Below, one piece after another: positions 1 to 10,095 of a DNA stretch of 42,712 nt (the first letter of the stretch is position 1; every line of letters starts with the position of its first letter). A program made the translations under genes and the position numbers. Source of the DNA: CALCMJ01 sp964475415 (GTDB lineage: Bacteria; Bacteroidota; Bacteroidia; Chitinophagales; Saprospiraceae); the NCBI GenBank assembly GCA_964475415.1, contig CAYYWZ010000030.1, forward strand, positions 1 to 42,712. The letters run 5' to 3'. Under the pieces are notes generated by a model, which did no database searches, was not told the DNA's origin, and was given only the letters and a program-made list of their open reading frames with translations.

Positions 1-2087
1 GGAGCATAACGTATTACTATTTGATCATAAGGTCTGAGTTCAAAATCTGACCCTACAACTTGATAATCTTGATCAACCTTTAGTGTCGCTGCTATTGTTT
101 TTGTTTTATTATCATCGTCTATATTTAATCTATATACATCTATTTTTGTCCTAGATGCATTATACCTCAATCCTCCAGCCATCGTTAGTAGATCTTTTAT
201 TGATATGGATTTATTAAACTCAAAATCACCTTCATTTCTCACAGCACCACGGACCAGAATTTTTTGACTGTCTAAAAAATCTAACTTAGAATAAACTACA
301 ATCTCATCGCCTGCTTCTAACTCTAGGTTTAAGTCTGAAAATGGATTTTGAATAATTTCTCTCAGATCGATTCTTATAGATTTTTTGTGAAGAAGATTTT
401 TATCATCTTTTCTCTTCAGATAAGCAAAATCGGTTGCGTCCTCTTTCAATCCACCCCCAAATATTATGGCATCAGAAATTTTCAAATTTTTACTTTGATC
501 AATTGCAAAAGTAGATGGTTCTCTAACCTCTCCAGAAATTTTAAAAAACTGGTCATCAACAAACTTTGCTCTTTCGTAAATTATAATTTGATCTTTATTT
601 TCTAGGATCACATTAGCAGACGAATTTCTATCCTGTAATGCCAATTCTATATTTATTGGTTGGTAGCTAAATGTTTTACCATCCAAATTCAATCTTTTTA
701 TGTAAGCTAATTCAGTAAGAGCATTATCAAGTAAATTTACACGAGATAATAACTCCGAAACTCTAGTACCTCTCTCAATTGAATAATTTCCTGGAATATC
801 AACAGCTCCTTCTATTGTAACAAAATTTTTGAAATCTTCCGGTATGGTATATACAGTCACAACATCTCCATTAAGTAAATTAAAATCATCATTGAGTTTT
901 ATTAGCTGATTAAAGTTTACATCTAAAATAATCTCCTTATCATCCTGATATCTTTTAATTTGGACATTTTGCAGCGTTGCATTGGCTTTAAAGCCACCGC
1001 AATATTGAAGCAAGTCCACTAGGTTTTCGCTTTTTAGCAATTCATATTTTTGGGGTCTAATAACTGCTCCATTTATTTGGACAATTTTTTCGGCTACCGG
1101 AACATGAATAATATCATTCTCTTCTAAATATAGATTCTGACCATAAGCAGGATTCATTAAGTATTCATAAATATCTATTGTCTTAGGAGCCTCTCCCGCT
1201 CTTAAAAACTTAATATTTCTAACAGACCCTACATCATTGGGTCCTCCAGCCGCAACCAATGCATTAAATGCAGTATTAATTGCTGGAATATTAAAAGAAC
1301 CATAATTGAATACCTCTCCAACTATATTAACATTTATTGTTCTTGCAAAATTTAATGTCACCTGAAATTCTTGAGGTCTAAATCTATAAAATCGACCGAA
1401 CCTATCTTCTAATAAAGTTTTTGCTTCCCCAAAACGTAAGCCTTTCAAATATATTCTTGGACTTCCGTCAGGCTTAATATAACCTTCTTTATTTATTTCA
1501 AAGACAAGATTTTCCTCCGAGTATCCCCAAATTGCAATGGCTAGTTTATCTCCAGCACCTAATATATAAGTCTCTGGCGGTTTCACATCTTCTGATTGTC
1601 TATATAACTTTAAGCTCTGCGTTCTGAAAATTTCTTGTCCGTACACCGTTGCATCAGGTAATGCTCCCTCTTGCCCTTCTATCAATTCTTCAGAGACTGC
1701 TTCTTGTAAAGTTGCTCCATCTTCTATAGATTTAGATATGGTCTCTCCTTCTTTTGCTATAGCCTTTGCTTGTTCCTCTGTTAATTCTGCTTTGTTATCA
1801 TTCCCACTCGTGTCTATTCCTGCTGCCTCATTCTTTAGTTTTTCTGCTTCCAGCTCTTTAACAACATCCTTAAGTTCCTTTTCTACTTTAAAAACTTCTG
1901 CCGGATTGTTTATGTCAATATTATTTATATCAACTCCTCTCTCTGCAAGTCTTTTTCTTACTTCTTCGTCTCCTAATCCTCTCCTTTCTAATTCTTTTCT
2001 TGCTTGTTGCTCCGCTCCCTGAGTATAAACAGAACTGTAACTCAAAAAAAGTATAGCAACCAGAAAATATTTACCTAATCGTTTCAT
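1..2087 (-). CDS. SLBB-domain polysaccharide export outer membrane protein (Wza-like), partial at left edge
   Basis: I read this frame by translating the minus strand from an ATG at 2087; it stays open for 695 codons to the window edge, so the C-terminus is missing. It begins with a signal peptide (about residues 1-22, ending VYTQG), then a charged helical stretch of about 140 residues, a polysaccharide export domain near 170-240 (PETYILGAGDKLAIAIWGYS), and about five SLBB-type repeats, each with a G-x-V motif followed by an LL..GG segment (for example VRGAVRNEGDF, then LLTMAGGL). Wza family proteins form the outer membrane channel for capsule or exopolysaccharide; the number of SLBB repeats is typical of large Bacteroidota homologues. 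It lies 93 bp downstream of metH on the same strand. The RemB/Wzi-like gene two genes upstream fits a surface polysaccharide role. Family call is firm; the exported polymer is unknown. Confidence 0.9.
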   Translation of the reverse strand, partial: MKRLGKYFLVAILFLSYSSVYTQGAEQQARKELERRGLGDEEVRKRLAERGVDINNIDINNPAEVFKVEKELKDVVKELEAEKLKNEAAGIDTSGNDNKAELTEEQAKAIAKEGETISKSIEDGATLQEAVSEELIEGQEGALPDATVYGQEIFRTQSLKLYRQSEDVKPPETYILGAGDKLAIAIWGYSEENLVFEINKEGYIKPDGSPRIYLKGLRFGEAKTLLEDRFGRFYRFRPQEFQVTLNFARTINVNIVGEVFNYGSFNIPAINTAFNALVAAGGPNDVGSVRNIKFLRAGEAPKTIDIYEYLMNPAYGQNLYLEENDIIHVPVAEKIVQINGAVIRPQKYELLKSENLVDLLQYCGGFKANATLQNVQIKRYQDDKEIILDVNFNQLIKLNDDFNLLNGDVVTVYTIPEDFKNFVTIEGAVDIPGNYSIERGTRVSELLSRVNLLDNALTELAYIKRLNLDGKTFSYQPINIELALQDRNSSANVILENKDQIIIYERAKFVDDQFFKISGEVREPSTFAIDQSKNLKISDAIIFGGGLKEDATDFAYLKRKDDKNLLHKKSIRIDLREIIQNPFSDLNLELEAGDEIVVYSKLDFLDSQKILVRGAVRNEGDFEFNKSISIKDLLTMAGGLRYNASRTKIDVYRLNIDDDNKTKTIAATLKVDQDYQVVGSDFELRPYDQIVIRYA

Positions 2088-2180
2088 ATCTTATAAAAAT
2101 ATACTAGAAAGTGGTTAAAAATAAACCAATGTTTATACGTTAAATCGCCGCAAAAGTATCTCTTTTTTAAGAATATTGCT

Positions 2181-5100
2181 CTATGATCTAAGGGCATTTA
2201 GTAGTTTATCATCAAAATCTGTTCCTTTTCGCTCTTTATAGTCTATTATTTGGTCATTATCGATGGTATTAATGCCAAAATACCTGCTTTCCGGATGACT
2301 AAAATACCATCCCGATACAGCTGCAGCAGGATACATTGCGTAACTTTCTGTAAGCTTTATACCTGTGTTTTTCTCTACATCGAGCAATTTAAACAGTTTA
2401 GCCTTTTCAGAATGTTCTGGACATGCTGGGTAGCCCGGTGCCGGTCTTATTCCTTTATATTTTTCTGATATAAGCTCGTCGTTACTCAGTGCTTCATCTT
2501 TTTCATATCCCCAGAATTCTTTTCTGACTCTCTGATGTATTCTCTCTGCAAAAGCTTCTGCTAGCCTATCCGCCAAAGATTTCAGCAAAATCGCACTAAA
2601 ATCATCATTATTTTCTTCAAAATGCTTTACCCACTTTTCTATGCCTATACCTGTTGTTACTGCAAAAGATCCAACATAGTCTTGGAGACCAGAATCTTTT
2701 GGAGCAATAAAATCTCCTAAACTATAATACGGTAAGCCCTCTGCTTTTTTTGTCTGCTGTCTAAGGTGATACAACTCCTCTATAACGTCTCCATTCTCAT
2801 TATAAATCTCCGTTGCATCACCGTGTACTGAGTTGGCCCTAAATAAGCCTATTACGCCTCTAGCAGTTAACCACTTTTCATCAATTATTCGCCTTAGCAT
2901 ACTTTGTGCATCATTGAATAATTTTTTGGATTCCTCACCTATAATTTCATCATCAAATATTGCAGGATATTTTCCTCGCAATTGCCAACTTGTAAAAAAA
3001 GGTGTCCAATCGATATATTCTGACAACTCCTCTATAGAATAGTTATCAAATACTTTTACACCCAATTCTTGTGGCACAGGTGGAGTATAATTATCCCAAT
3101 CCAGTTGAAATTTATTTTCTCTCGCAACAGCTATTTCTACATAGTTTTTTTTCCTTCCCGATTTTAATCTTTTTTCTCTTACATCTGCATAATGAGCTTT
3201 TGTATCTATCACAAAGTCATTAGATTTCTCACTGATCAGGGTACTCACAACAGTTACACTTTTAGATGCATCTAATACGTGTACTACTGGTCCTTTGTAC
3301 GCAGGATCAATTTTTAATGCTGTATGCGTTTTAGAAGTGGTCGCTCCACCAATCAATAAAGGAATTTTAAATCCACCTCTCTCCATCTCTGCGGCAACAT
3401 TAACCATCTCGTCCAGAGAAGGTGTAATTAATCCACTAAGTCCTATTACATCTACATTTTCTTCTTTAGCTCTCTCGAGAATTTTATTCGCTGGGACCAT
3501 AACGCCCATGTCTATAATGTCATAATTGTTACAACCTAGAACAACGCCAACAATGTTTTTTCCTATGTCGTGTACATCACCCTTCACTGTTGCTAGCAAT
3601 ATTTTTCCCTTAGAACTGGTATCTCCAGCTCTCTTTTTTTCTTCTTCTATATACGGTGTAAGATAGGCTACAGCTTGCTTCATAACTCTTGCACTTTTTA
3701 CAACCTGAGGTAAAAACATTTTTCCAGATCCAAAAAGTTCGCCTACTACATTCATACCGTCCATCAATGGACCTTCTATAACCTCTATTGCAAATGGCAA
3801 ACTCTTCCTTACCTCTTCTGTATCCTGTTCTATATACTCCGTTATCCCCTTAACGAGAGAATGGGTTAATCTTTCTCTTACGGGATTTTCTCGCCAACTT
3901 AAATCCTTCTTTATAACTTTTCCCCCTCCTTTTACACCTTCTGCATAATTCACTAATGCTTCAGTTGCATCTTCTGATCTATTGAATAGAACATCTTCTA
4001 CTAACTTTAATAATTCTGGAGAAATATCTTCGTATATCTCCATCATACCCGCATTTACAATTCCCATATCCATACCTGCTTGTATAGCATGATATAGGAA
4101 GGCAGAATGCATCGCTTCTCTAACAACATTATTTCCTCTAAATGAAAACGAAATATTACTTACTCCTCCACTTATCTTGACACCCAGACATGTTGCTTTT
4201 ATCTGACGTGTCGCCTCGATAAAGTTTATAGCGTATTGGTTGTGTTCTTTGATACCTGTAGCAACAGCAAAAATATTAGGATCAAAAATTATGTCCTGAG
4301 GTTTGAACCCTATTTCTTCTGTCAAAATCTTATAGGCTCTTTGACAAATACTTACCTTTCTTTCTATCGTATCTGCTTGTCCTTTTTCATCAAATGCCAT
4401 TACTACTGCAGCAGCTCCATATCTCCTAACTAGTTTAGCTTGTTTCTTAAATTCTTCTACTCCTTCTTTCATCGAGATAGAATTTACCACACACTTTCCT
4501 TGCACACACTTAAGACCTGCTTCTATAACTTCCCACTTCGAGGAATCTATCATAATCGGCAGCTTAGCAATCTCAGGCTCGGCCATAACTAAGTTTAGAA
4601 ACTCTACCATCTCTTTCTTGGAATCTAGCAAGCCTTCATCCATATTGACATCCAATATCTGAGCACCTCCCTCTACTTGCTGTTCTGCAACTGATAGAGC
4701 CTCTTCGTAGTTTCCTTCTTTTATTAATCTTGCGAATTTTCTTGATCCTGTTACGTTAGTTCTCTCTCCTACGTTTATAAAATTAATCTCTTTCCTTGCT
4801 ATCAAAGGTTCCAGCCCAGAATACATAGAAAAAGCTTCCTTTTTTTCAATTTTTCTAGCAGGCATGTCTTCCACTGCATCTGCCATAGCTTTTATATGAT
4901 CTGGCGTCGTACCACAACATCCTCCGATAATATTCACAAAGTTATTTTCCACAAAATCCTTGATAAACATCTGCATCTCCTCTGGACTCTGATCATATTC
5001 TCCTAACTCATTGGGTAATCCCGCATTAGGATAGGCACTTATATAACAATCCGCAATCTTAGAAAGAGCCTGTATATGTGGTCTCAATTCTTTTGCCCCC

Positions 5101-5834
5101 AAAGCACAGTTGAGGCCTACGCTGAATAGATTCATATGACTTACAGAAATCCAGAATGCCTCTGTAGTTTGGCCAGTCAGGGTTCTCCCACTAGCATCCG
5201 TTATCGTACCAGAAACCATGATAGGCAATTTCTTTCCACTGTCTTCAAACAGCTTATCTACTGCGAACAAGGCGGCCTTACAGTTCAGGGTGTCAAATAC
5301 AGTTTCTATTAATAACAAATCTGCACCACCTTCCATCAATCCCTTGGCTTGTTCGTAGTAATTATCTACTAGCTCATCAAAAGTTATCGCTCTGTATCCT
5401 GGGTTATTTACATCTGGAGATATAGATGCTGTTTTGTTCGTTGGTCCCATAGCGCCTGCAACAAACCTAGGTTTTTTAGGGTTCATCTTTGTGTAAGCAT
5501 TCGCCGCCTTCTTTGCAATTCTAGCAGATTCAAAATTTATCTCATAGGCATATTCGGCCATATCATAATCGGACTGAGCTATCCTAGTACCACTAAAAGT
5601 ATTTGTCTCTATGATATCACTCCCCGCCTCTAAATACTCTCTATGGATAGCCTCTATAATTTCAGGCTGTGTTATAGATAGAATATCATTATTACCCTGT
5701 ATATCTCTATGGAAATCTTTAAATCTTTCTTTTCTAAAATCTTCTTCCTTCAGCTTATACCGCTGAATCATAGTTCCCATGGCTCCATCTAAAACCAATA
5801 TCCTTTCCTTAGCTATCTCTCTTATATCTTTCAC
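2181..5834 (-). CDS. metH: Cobalamin-dependent methionine synthase MetH
   Basis: Full-length (1217 aa) B12-dependent methionine synthase, which moves the methyl group of 5-methyltetrahydrofolate to homocysteine in the cytoplasm. Four modules are visible: homocysteine-binding barrel (about 1-320) with zinc cysteines C243, C306 and C307 (GGCCGTT); pterin-binding barrel (about 345-620, NVGERTNVTGSRKF); cobalamin cap and Rossmann domains (about 640-880) with DVHDIGKN, where H755 is the expected lower axial ligand; and a C-terminal reactivation domain (about 900-1217) with the RPAPGYPACPEH motif. The start is GTG, because the nearby ATG is followed directly by a stop. It begins 9 bp after the RemB/Wzi-like gene, so it is probably co-transcribed and has no room for its own riboswitch. 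folA upstream and ftcD at 36.7 kb are also folate enzymes. Very sure. Confidence 0.98.
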   Translation of the reverse strand: MKDIREIAKERILVLDGAMGTMIQRYKLKEEDFRKERFKDFHRDIQGNNDILSITQPEIIEAIHREYLEAGSDIIETNTFSGTRIAQSDYDMAEYAYEINFESARIAKKAANAYTKMNPKKPRFVAGAMGPTNKTASISPDVNNPGYRAITFDELVDNYYEQAKGLMEGGADLLLIETVFDTLNCKAALFAVDKLFEDSGKKLPIMVSGTITDASGRTLTGQTTEAFWISVSHMNLFSVGLNCALGAKELRPHIQALSKIADCYISAYPNAGLPNELGEYDQSPEEMQMFIKDFVENNFVNIIGGCCGTTPDHIKAMADAVEDMPARKIEKKEAFSMYSGLEPLIARKEINFINVGERTNVTGSRKFARLIKEGNYEEALSVAEQQVEGGAQILDVNMDEGLLDSKKEMVEFLNLVMAEPEIAKLPIMIDSSKWEVIEAGLKCVQGKCVVNSISMKEGVEEFKKQAKLVRRYGAAAVVMAFDEKGQADTIERKVSICQRAYKILTEEIGFKPQDIIFDPNIFAVATGIKEHNQYAINFIEATRQIKATCLGVKISGGVSNISFSFRGNNVVREAMHSAFLYHAIQAGMDMGIVNAGMMEIYEDISPELLKLVEDVLFNRSEDATEALVNYAEGVKGGGKVIKKDLSWRENPVRERLTHSLVKGITEYIEQDTEEVRKSLPFAIEVIEGPLMDGMNVVGELFGSGKMFLPQVVKSARVMKQAVAYLTPYIEEEKKRAGDTSSKGKILLATVKGDVHDIGKNIVGVVLGCNNYDIIDMGVMVPANKILERAKEENVDVIGLSGLITPSLDEMVNVAAEMERGGFKIPLLIGGATTSKTHTALKIDPAYKGPVVHVLDASKSVTVVSTLISEKSNDFVIDTKAHYADVREKRLKSGRKKNYVEIAVARENKFQLDWDNYTPPVPQELGVKVFDNYSIEELSEYIDWTPFFTSWQLRGKYPAIFDDEIIGEESKKLFNDAQSMLRRIIDEKWLTARGVIGLFRANSVHGDATEIYNENGDVIEELYHLRQQTKKAEGLPYYSLGDFIAPKDSGLQDYVGSFAVTTGIGIEKWVKHFEENNDDFSAILLKSLADRLAEAFAERIHQRVRKEFWGYEKDEALSNDELISEKYKGIRPAPGYPACPEHSEKAKLFKLLDVEKNTGIKLTESYAMYPAAAVSGWYFSHPESRYFGINTIDNDQIIDYKERKGTDFDDKLLNALRS

Positions 5835-5843
5835 ATGTAAAAT

Positions 5844-7640
5844 TTAGTAATCTATTTTTAATTGTGCCGTATTTACTCGTACACCTACACTATAATAATT
5901 TGTATTAAAATTTAGTTCATCAAAGCTACTTGTTTGTGTTCGATTTAAATAGCTTAGATCTATATTAAAGTTATGATAGAACATATAACTTACATCTATA
6001 CCTATCAGGGTTACATCTACATTTTCTCCTTGGCCTATGGTATTTCCAAAATTCATCTCTCTTGTTTCATTCGGCAATAAAATATTTGTTCCCCAGTTAG
6101 TACCATTCGAATCTTCTCCATAATCTGCTAAAATAGCCTTTGCCTTAATCCTCAACTTGGGTATGGGCTGATATCTCAACAAGAATATGAGCTCTTTAAA
6201 ATTAGCTCCTATTGGATGCGCCAATGGCTGATTATAGTGGCTATAATTTGCAACACTAAAGTTTTGATCTACTTCTAGTGTATCTCTATGTGCATAAGTA
6301 TAAGGTCTTACTACATTATATTCTACTTGTGCATCTAGATGATCTATACCTGCAACGTTGATATACTTAAGTCCTGCCTGAAATCCATATTTGTTTGCCC
6401 ACCAGCCTGTTCCTGCAGTGAGTTCGTCTAACTTAAATTCATCCAAGATTAGTTGTCCATAAAATGAAAAATTATTGATAAAATTCCATTTTACATCTAG
6501 GCCTATTAACAGATTATCAGGACTATCTATAAAGTGCTCAACAGATCGATATAAAATAACAGGATTTAAGTATTGTAACTCAAATTGGTTTTCTCTAGCA
6601 AAAACAACTGTTTCAAAAAGACCTATCTCAAATCTTTTATGTGGCTTATAAGATAAAAAATGAGTAGCCATATATTTCTTAGGTAATAGGTTATCTCCTG
6701 GATTAAATCTTCCCGAAACTGAAGCTAATTCTGCAATTACTGTTTGGTAATTTAGCTTCCAAATATTTACCATAAACTTAAAGTAGAAATAATTATGACT
6801 ATAATCTGATAGTAGCAAAGATTGATATCCATTACCTATAAAGTTTTTTCCATGTCCTAATTCTAAGCTTACACTTTTTGACAAATTATATCCTAAATAA
6901 GCTGTCGCATTAGCGTAATCAAAACCTTTAAAATTATCACTTACAATACTCTGGAAATTCTTATATAAACCTTGCCCAGGTATTGCTTGGAATTTATTTA
7001 TTCTCCATAACCTGTAATCATTAAAGTTTGCTTGATTTTCATATAAGGCCGAGTAGAAATACAACTTATCATCTATATCTCCTCTAAGTTCTATTCCTCT
7101 CGTGTTTTGGAATATTATATCATCATTATTAGCTGCAGTACCAAAATTTAAATTTAAAATAGGATTTACAACTAAGTTTAACCCATCTGAATGTACTTCA
7201 AAAAAATTAGCTCTAGATTTATAAAAGTATTTTAGAAAAGGCTTCGGAGGAGTTACATCTCCTTGGACAGAATTGTCTATTTTTTCCTCCTTTATAGTGT
7301 AGAACACATTAGAACTATCTACAAATTCTTTTTCATAATTTGATTGGATAGCCTTATCTGTAAAATAGTTTTTCCATATATCAATATTATCTTCTTGTAA
7401 ATATTCTAAGTCTGCCTGATCTAATTTACTCAATCCCTCTAAGTCAAAAAGACTTACGGATTTTACCATATCCTTTCTTGAGTAAAATTTCAATCCCGTA
7501 TGCAGCTTTCCTCCTCCTTGCATTATATCTAACCTGTCATATATATGATAAGCCTCATGACCAGTGGGCAGATGATAAGATTGTGCTTCTACATTTAAGA
7601 AAAACATAGCGCAGATGCAAAACAATAATAATTTTCTCAT
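5844..7640 (-). CDS. Wzi/RemB-like capsule assembly outer membrane protein
   Basis: 598 aa with a cleavable signal peptide (MRKLLLFCICAMFFLNVEAQ) and a long body rich in alternating aromatic and polar strands, as expected of an outer membrane beta-barrel. The stretch GHGKNFIGNGYQSLLLSD at about 262-279 is characteristic of the Bacteroidota branch of the Wzi capsule assembly family, which includes RemB, a gliding-associated protein of Flavobacterium. Wzi homologues help attach capsule to the cell surface; RemB is linked to gliding on agar. The sequence does not decide between these roles. It lies 82 bp downstream of lpxK and 9 bp upstream of metH on the same strand. The SLBB export gene two positions downstream supports a surface polysaccharide function. 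Family assignment from motif recognition; role inferred. Confidence 0.82.
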   Translation of the reverse strand: MRKLLLFCICAMFFLNVEAQSYHLPTGHEAYHIYDRLDIMQGGGKLHTGLKFYSRKDMVKSVSLFDLEGLSKLDQADLEYLQEDNIDIWKNYFTDKAIQSNYEKEFVDSSNVFYTIKEEKIDNSVQGDVTPPKPFLKYFYKSRANFFEVHSDGLNLVVNPILNLNFGTAANNDDIIFQNTRGIELRGDIDDKLYFYSALYENQANFNDYRLWRINKFQAIPGQGLYKNFQSIVSDNFKGFDYANATAYLGYNLSKSVSLELGHGKNFIGNGYQSLLLSDYSHNYFYFKFMVNIWKLNYQTVIAELASVSGRFNPGDNLLPKKYMATHFLSYKPHKRFEIGLFETVVFARENQFELQYLNPVILYRSVEHFIDSPDNLLIGLDVKWNFINNFSFYGQLILDEFKLDELTAGTGWWANKYGFQAGLKYINVAGIDHLDAQVEYNVVRPYTYAHRDTLEVDQNFSVANYSHYNQPLAHPIGANFKELIFLLRYQPIPKLRIKAKAILADYGEDSNGTNWGTNILLPNETREMNFGNTIGQGENVDVTLIGIDVSYMFYHNFNIDLSYLNRTQTSSFDELNFNTNYYSVGVRVNTAQLKIDY

Positions 7641-7722
7641 ATAGTAAATTCTTCCTCTCGGGATCTAATAAACAATAAAAACTTACAAGAAACCAGTAAG
7701 ATAATCTAGCCTCTATTCCCCT

Positions 7723-8784
7723 TTAGACTCTAAAGTTTAGTAAAAAGTCTTTAATTGAGTCATCAAAATTACCATCTTCTTGATAATGGAAGGCTACTTT
7801 TATAGGTAAAATGTAGATAGGAAGCTTATTTTCTAATAGATATGCCCTGTGAAGATCCATTCTCATAGCATCTTTTTCAGTTGTCAAAATGACTTTTTTG
7901 TCATTTTCTATGGTATCATAGGTCTGTTTAATAACAGAAATCTCGTGTTCTGTGTATAGATGATGATCTTCATATACGAAATGGGAGGCAAGATCTACTG
8001 TAGGCTCTAGAAATTCTAATAGATAATCTACTCTAGCAATAGCACTAACTACTACAGCCTTTATATCTGGAGAAAGTTTAAGCTGGTAGGTATTATTATA
8101 CATATAGTAAGGCTTGCCATACTCATAGTAAGAGAAATATACCTTCTGTTTAGCTGTAGGATTGATCTTGTTAACTATAGTCTCCCTATCTATAAGAGAA
8201 GGATCTCGTGGACACTTAGTGACAATAATCATATCCGCTCTCTTATAAGCACTTCTCCACTCCCTTAATCTTCCCGATGGAAGTAAAAAATCATCTGTAA
8301 ATAAATTACTAAAATCTGTAAGTAATATATTCATTCCGGGTACAACAGACCTATGCTGATAAGCGTCGTCTAGAATAACAACTTTTGTTTCTGGAGCTTG
8401 CTTTAGCATTTCTGGAATACCTAGTACCCTGCTTTCTGATACAGCTACAGCTATATCTTTATATTTTTTCTTAAACTGTAACGGTTCATCTCCAACCTTG
8501 AGAACATTATCTGTTTCTCTTACCATAAAGAAACCCTTACTCTTTCTTTTATATCCTCTAGAAAGAGTACCTACATTGATATATGGACTCAGCAAAGTAA
8601 TAAGATATTCTACATGAGGTGTTTTTCCTGCACCTCCTATACTAAGATTACCAACACTTATTATTGGAAGGTTAAATGTAGATGCTTTGACTAAATCTAG
8701 ATCATACAGCATATTTCTGAATGAAATACCTAAGCCATAGAGCATAGAAAAAGGAAACAATAGTATTTTGAATATAATATCCAC
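7723..8784 (-). CDS. lpxK: Tetraacyldisaccharide 4'-kinase LpxK
   Basis: 353 aa, the normal size for LpxK, the inner membrane kinase that phosphorylates the 4' position of the tetraacyldisaccharide lipid A precursor. The N-terminal 20 residues are hydrophobic and would anchor it at the cytoplasmic face. The P-loop SVGNLSIGGAGKTPH lies at 43-57, and the family motif DDAYQHR at 139-145. The start is GTG at 8784. It follows the DUF2851 gene by 27 bp in the minus-strand cluster and precedes the RemB/Wzi-like gene. Its presence implies an outer membrane with lipid A. Very sure of identity. Confidence 0.96.
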   Translation of the reverse strand: MDIIFKILLFPFSMLYGLGISFRNMLYDLDLVKASTFNLPIISVGNLSIGGAGKTPHVEYLITLLSPYINVGTLSRGYKRKSKGFFMVRETDNVLKVGDEPLQFKKKYKDIAVAVSESRVLGIPEMLKQAPETKVVILDDAYQHRSVVPGMNILLTDFSNLFTDDFLLPSGRLREWRSAYKRADMIIVTKCPRDPSLIDRETIVNKINPTAKQKVYFSYYEYGKPYYMYNNTYQLKLSPDIKAVVVSAIARVDYLLEFLEPTVDLASHFVYEDHHLYTEHEISVIKQTYDTIENDKKVILTTEKDAMRMDLHRAYLLENKLPIYILPIKVAFHYQEDGNFDDSIKDFLLNFRV

Positions 8785-8811
8785 GTAGTTAATTTAAATA
8801 GCTATTCGTCT

Positions 8812-10095
8812 CTAAGTGTTTAAGATTTGGTACGCTATTTCGCATGACATGCATCGCTTCTTATTGCAATATTCATTCTTAAGCTGTAAAAGCGCTTGCG
8901 TTTCATACGCAGAACTTGGATTCATATCTAACTTTTTCCATCCTTCCATTATGCTATTCTTTTCCGGTGGTATACTTTCTAAAATTGTCAAAGCATTAGA
9001 TTTAAGTATTTCTAAATCCTTGTGGCTTCCATACAAAAACATAAAGGGTACTATCGTATTTATAATAATTACATCCACCATTGTTTTTCCCATCTTCTTT
9101 TTTCTAAGAGTACTCTCTTTGTCAAAAACATAGTGTGTATCCCAGAAAGGATGTAGAGAAGTAATAAATAACTTTTTAGCATCCTCATAGTTTTTTATGG
9201 CTATGACTTTTGCAAATAGTTTTTTATTAGCAAGCAATACTGAAGCGAACTGAGCTAATCTAAGAGGGGGCATATTAGCTGGTCTCATTCTAGAAAATTT
9301 CCAGAGCCCCTTGCTTATGGGTTTTAGATCGTATTTCTTAGCTAGAAAATCATATTCTTTTTTTAATACGCTTACATATGTATCGTCTCCTTCTAATAAG
9401 CCTGATTGACCATATACCATAGCATTAACTTGCAGTGGATTATCTAGGTGTTTCCGAAGTATCCTAGAAGGTGTCTGAAACGCTAATAGTTCAAACGCAT
9501 CTTGGTTCACCTTAGAACCAAATACCCTAGCCAAAGACCTATAAAAACTTTCCTCCCAGTCATAGTTTGTTTGTTCCAGAAATAGTTGGATATATCTGGT
9601 CTTAGCTTCTACTCTCTCTATTAATAATTTTTCTAGCCATATCGTTTTAGAGATAGCACTTATCTTATGCAGATGTTTTTCACAAGGGATCCAGTCTGGT
9701 TGTCTGTTTTCTAAGTTTCTGTATTTTTCAAATAAGATTGGATCTATTAATTCTTTGAGCTCTAGACATGGAATCAATTGATTTTCAGAATTGTATATCT
9801 TTTTGTTATCGAGATAAGACACATGTAAAATCACTGAGTTATAGGCTGTATCTATATCATGTTTGTGAGCATACCAGTCTGAAGAATCTACATGCAGTTC
9901 TATATTGCCATGCCATTCCTTATCATCGATAACAACAGTTGCATTTAGAAAATCTGGACCAGCATTATGATTGTGAGTTCCAAATTTCTTTATCTGAAGT
10001 GAAGAGCCATCTGTAAGTTTTAGCTTATTAAAGTTAAACTTTTTCGTTTTCCATATAAAATGAAGAAAGTCTTCTTTTAAACCGATAGATCTCAT
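8812..10095 (-). CDS. DUF2851 family protein
   Basis: 427 aa cytoplasmic protein of the DUF2851 family, which is common in Bacteroidota and has no established function known to me. Recognisable features are the N-terminal block GTHNHNAGPDFLNA (about 39-52) followed by WHGNIELHVDSSDWYAHKHD, a conserved-looking histidine-rich region that could bind metal, and a C-terminal cysteine cluster C-x4-C-x2-C in EYCNKKRCMSCEIAYQIL, which could coordinate zinc or iron. There is no signal peptide or membrane segment. The ATG overlaps the folA stop codon by 4 bp, so translation is probably coupled. Family call is by recognition of the sequence style; function is unknown. Confidence 0.85.
   Translation of the reverse strand: MRSIGLKEDFLHFIWKTKKFNFNKLKLTDGSSLQIKKFGTHNHNAGPDFLNATVVIDDKEWHGNIELHVDSSDWYAHKHDIDTAYNSVILHVSYLDNKKIYNSENQLIPCLELKELIDPILFEKYRNLENRQPDWIPCEKHLHKISAISKTIWLEKLLIERVEAKTRYIQLFLEQTNYDWEESFYRSLARVFGSKVNQDAFELLAFQTPSRILRKHLDNPLQVNAMVYGQSGLLEGDDTYVSVLKKEYDFLAKKYDLKPISKGLWKFSRMRPANMPPLRLAQFASVLLANKKLFAKVIAIKNYEDAKKLFITSLHPFWDTHYVFDKESTLRKKKMGKTMVDVIIINTIVPFMFLYGSHKDLEILKSNALTILESIPPEKNSIMEGWKKLDMNPSSAYETQALLQLKNEYCNKKRCMSCEIAYQILNT

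Noticed and set aside
1738..2022. Plus-strand frame of 94 codons rich in Ser and Phe
   Set aside because: It is the complement of the charged N-terminal region of the SLBB gene, which has a signal peptide and domains.
5835..5843. Cobalamin riboswitch upstream of metH
   Set aside because: Only 9 bp separate metH from the preceding gene, and nothing resembling a B12-box was seen.
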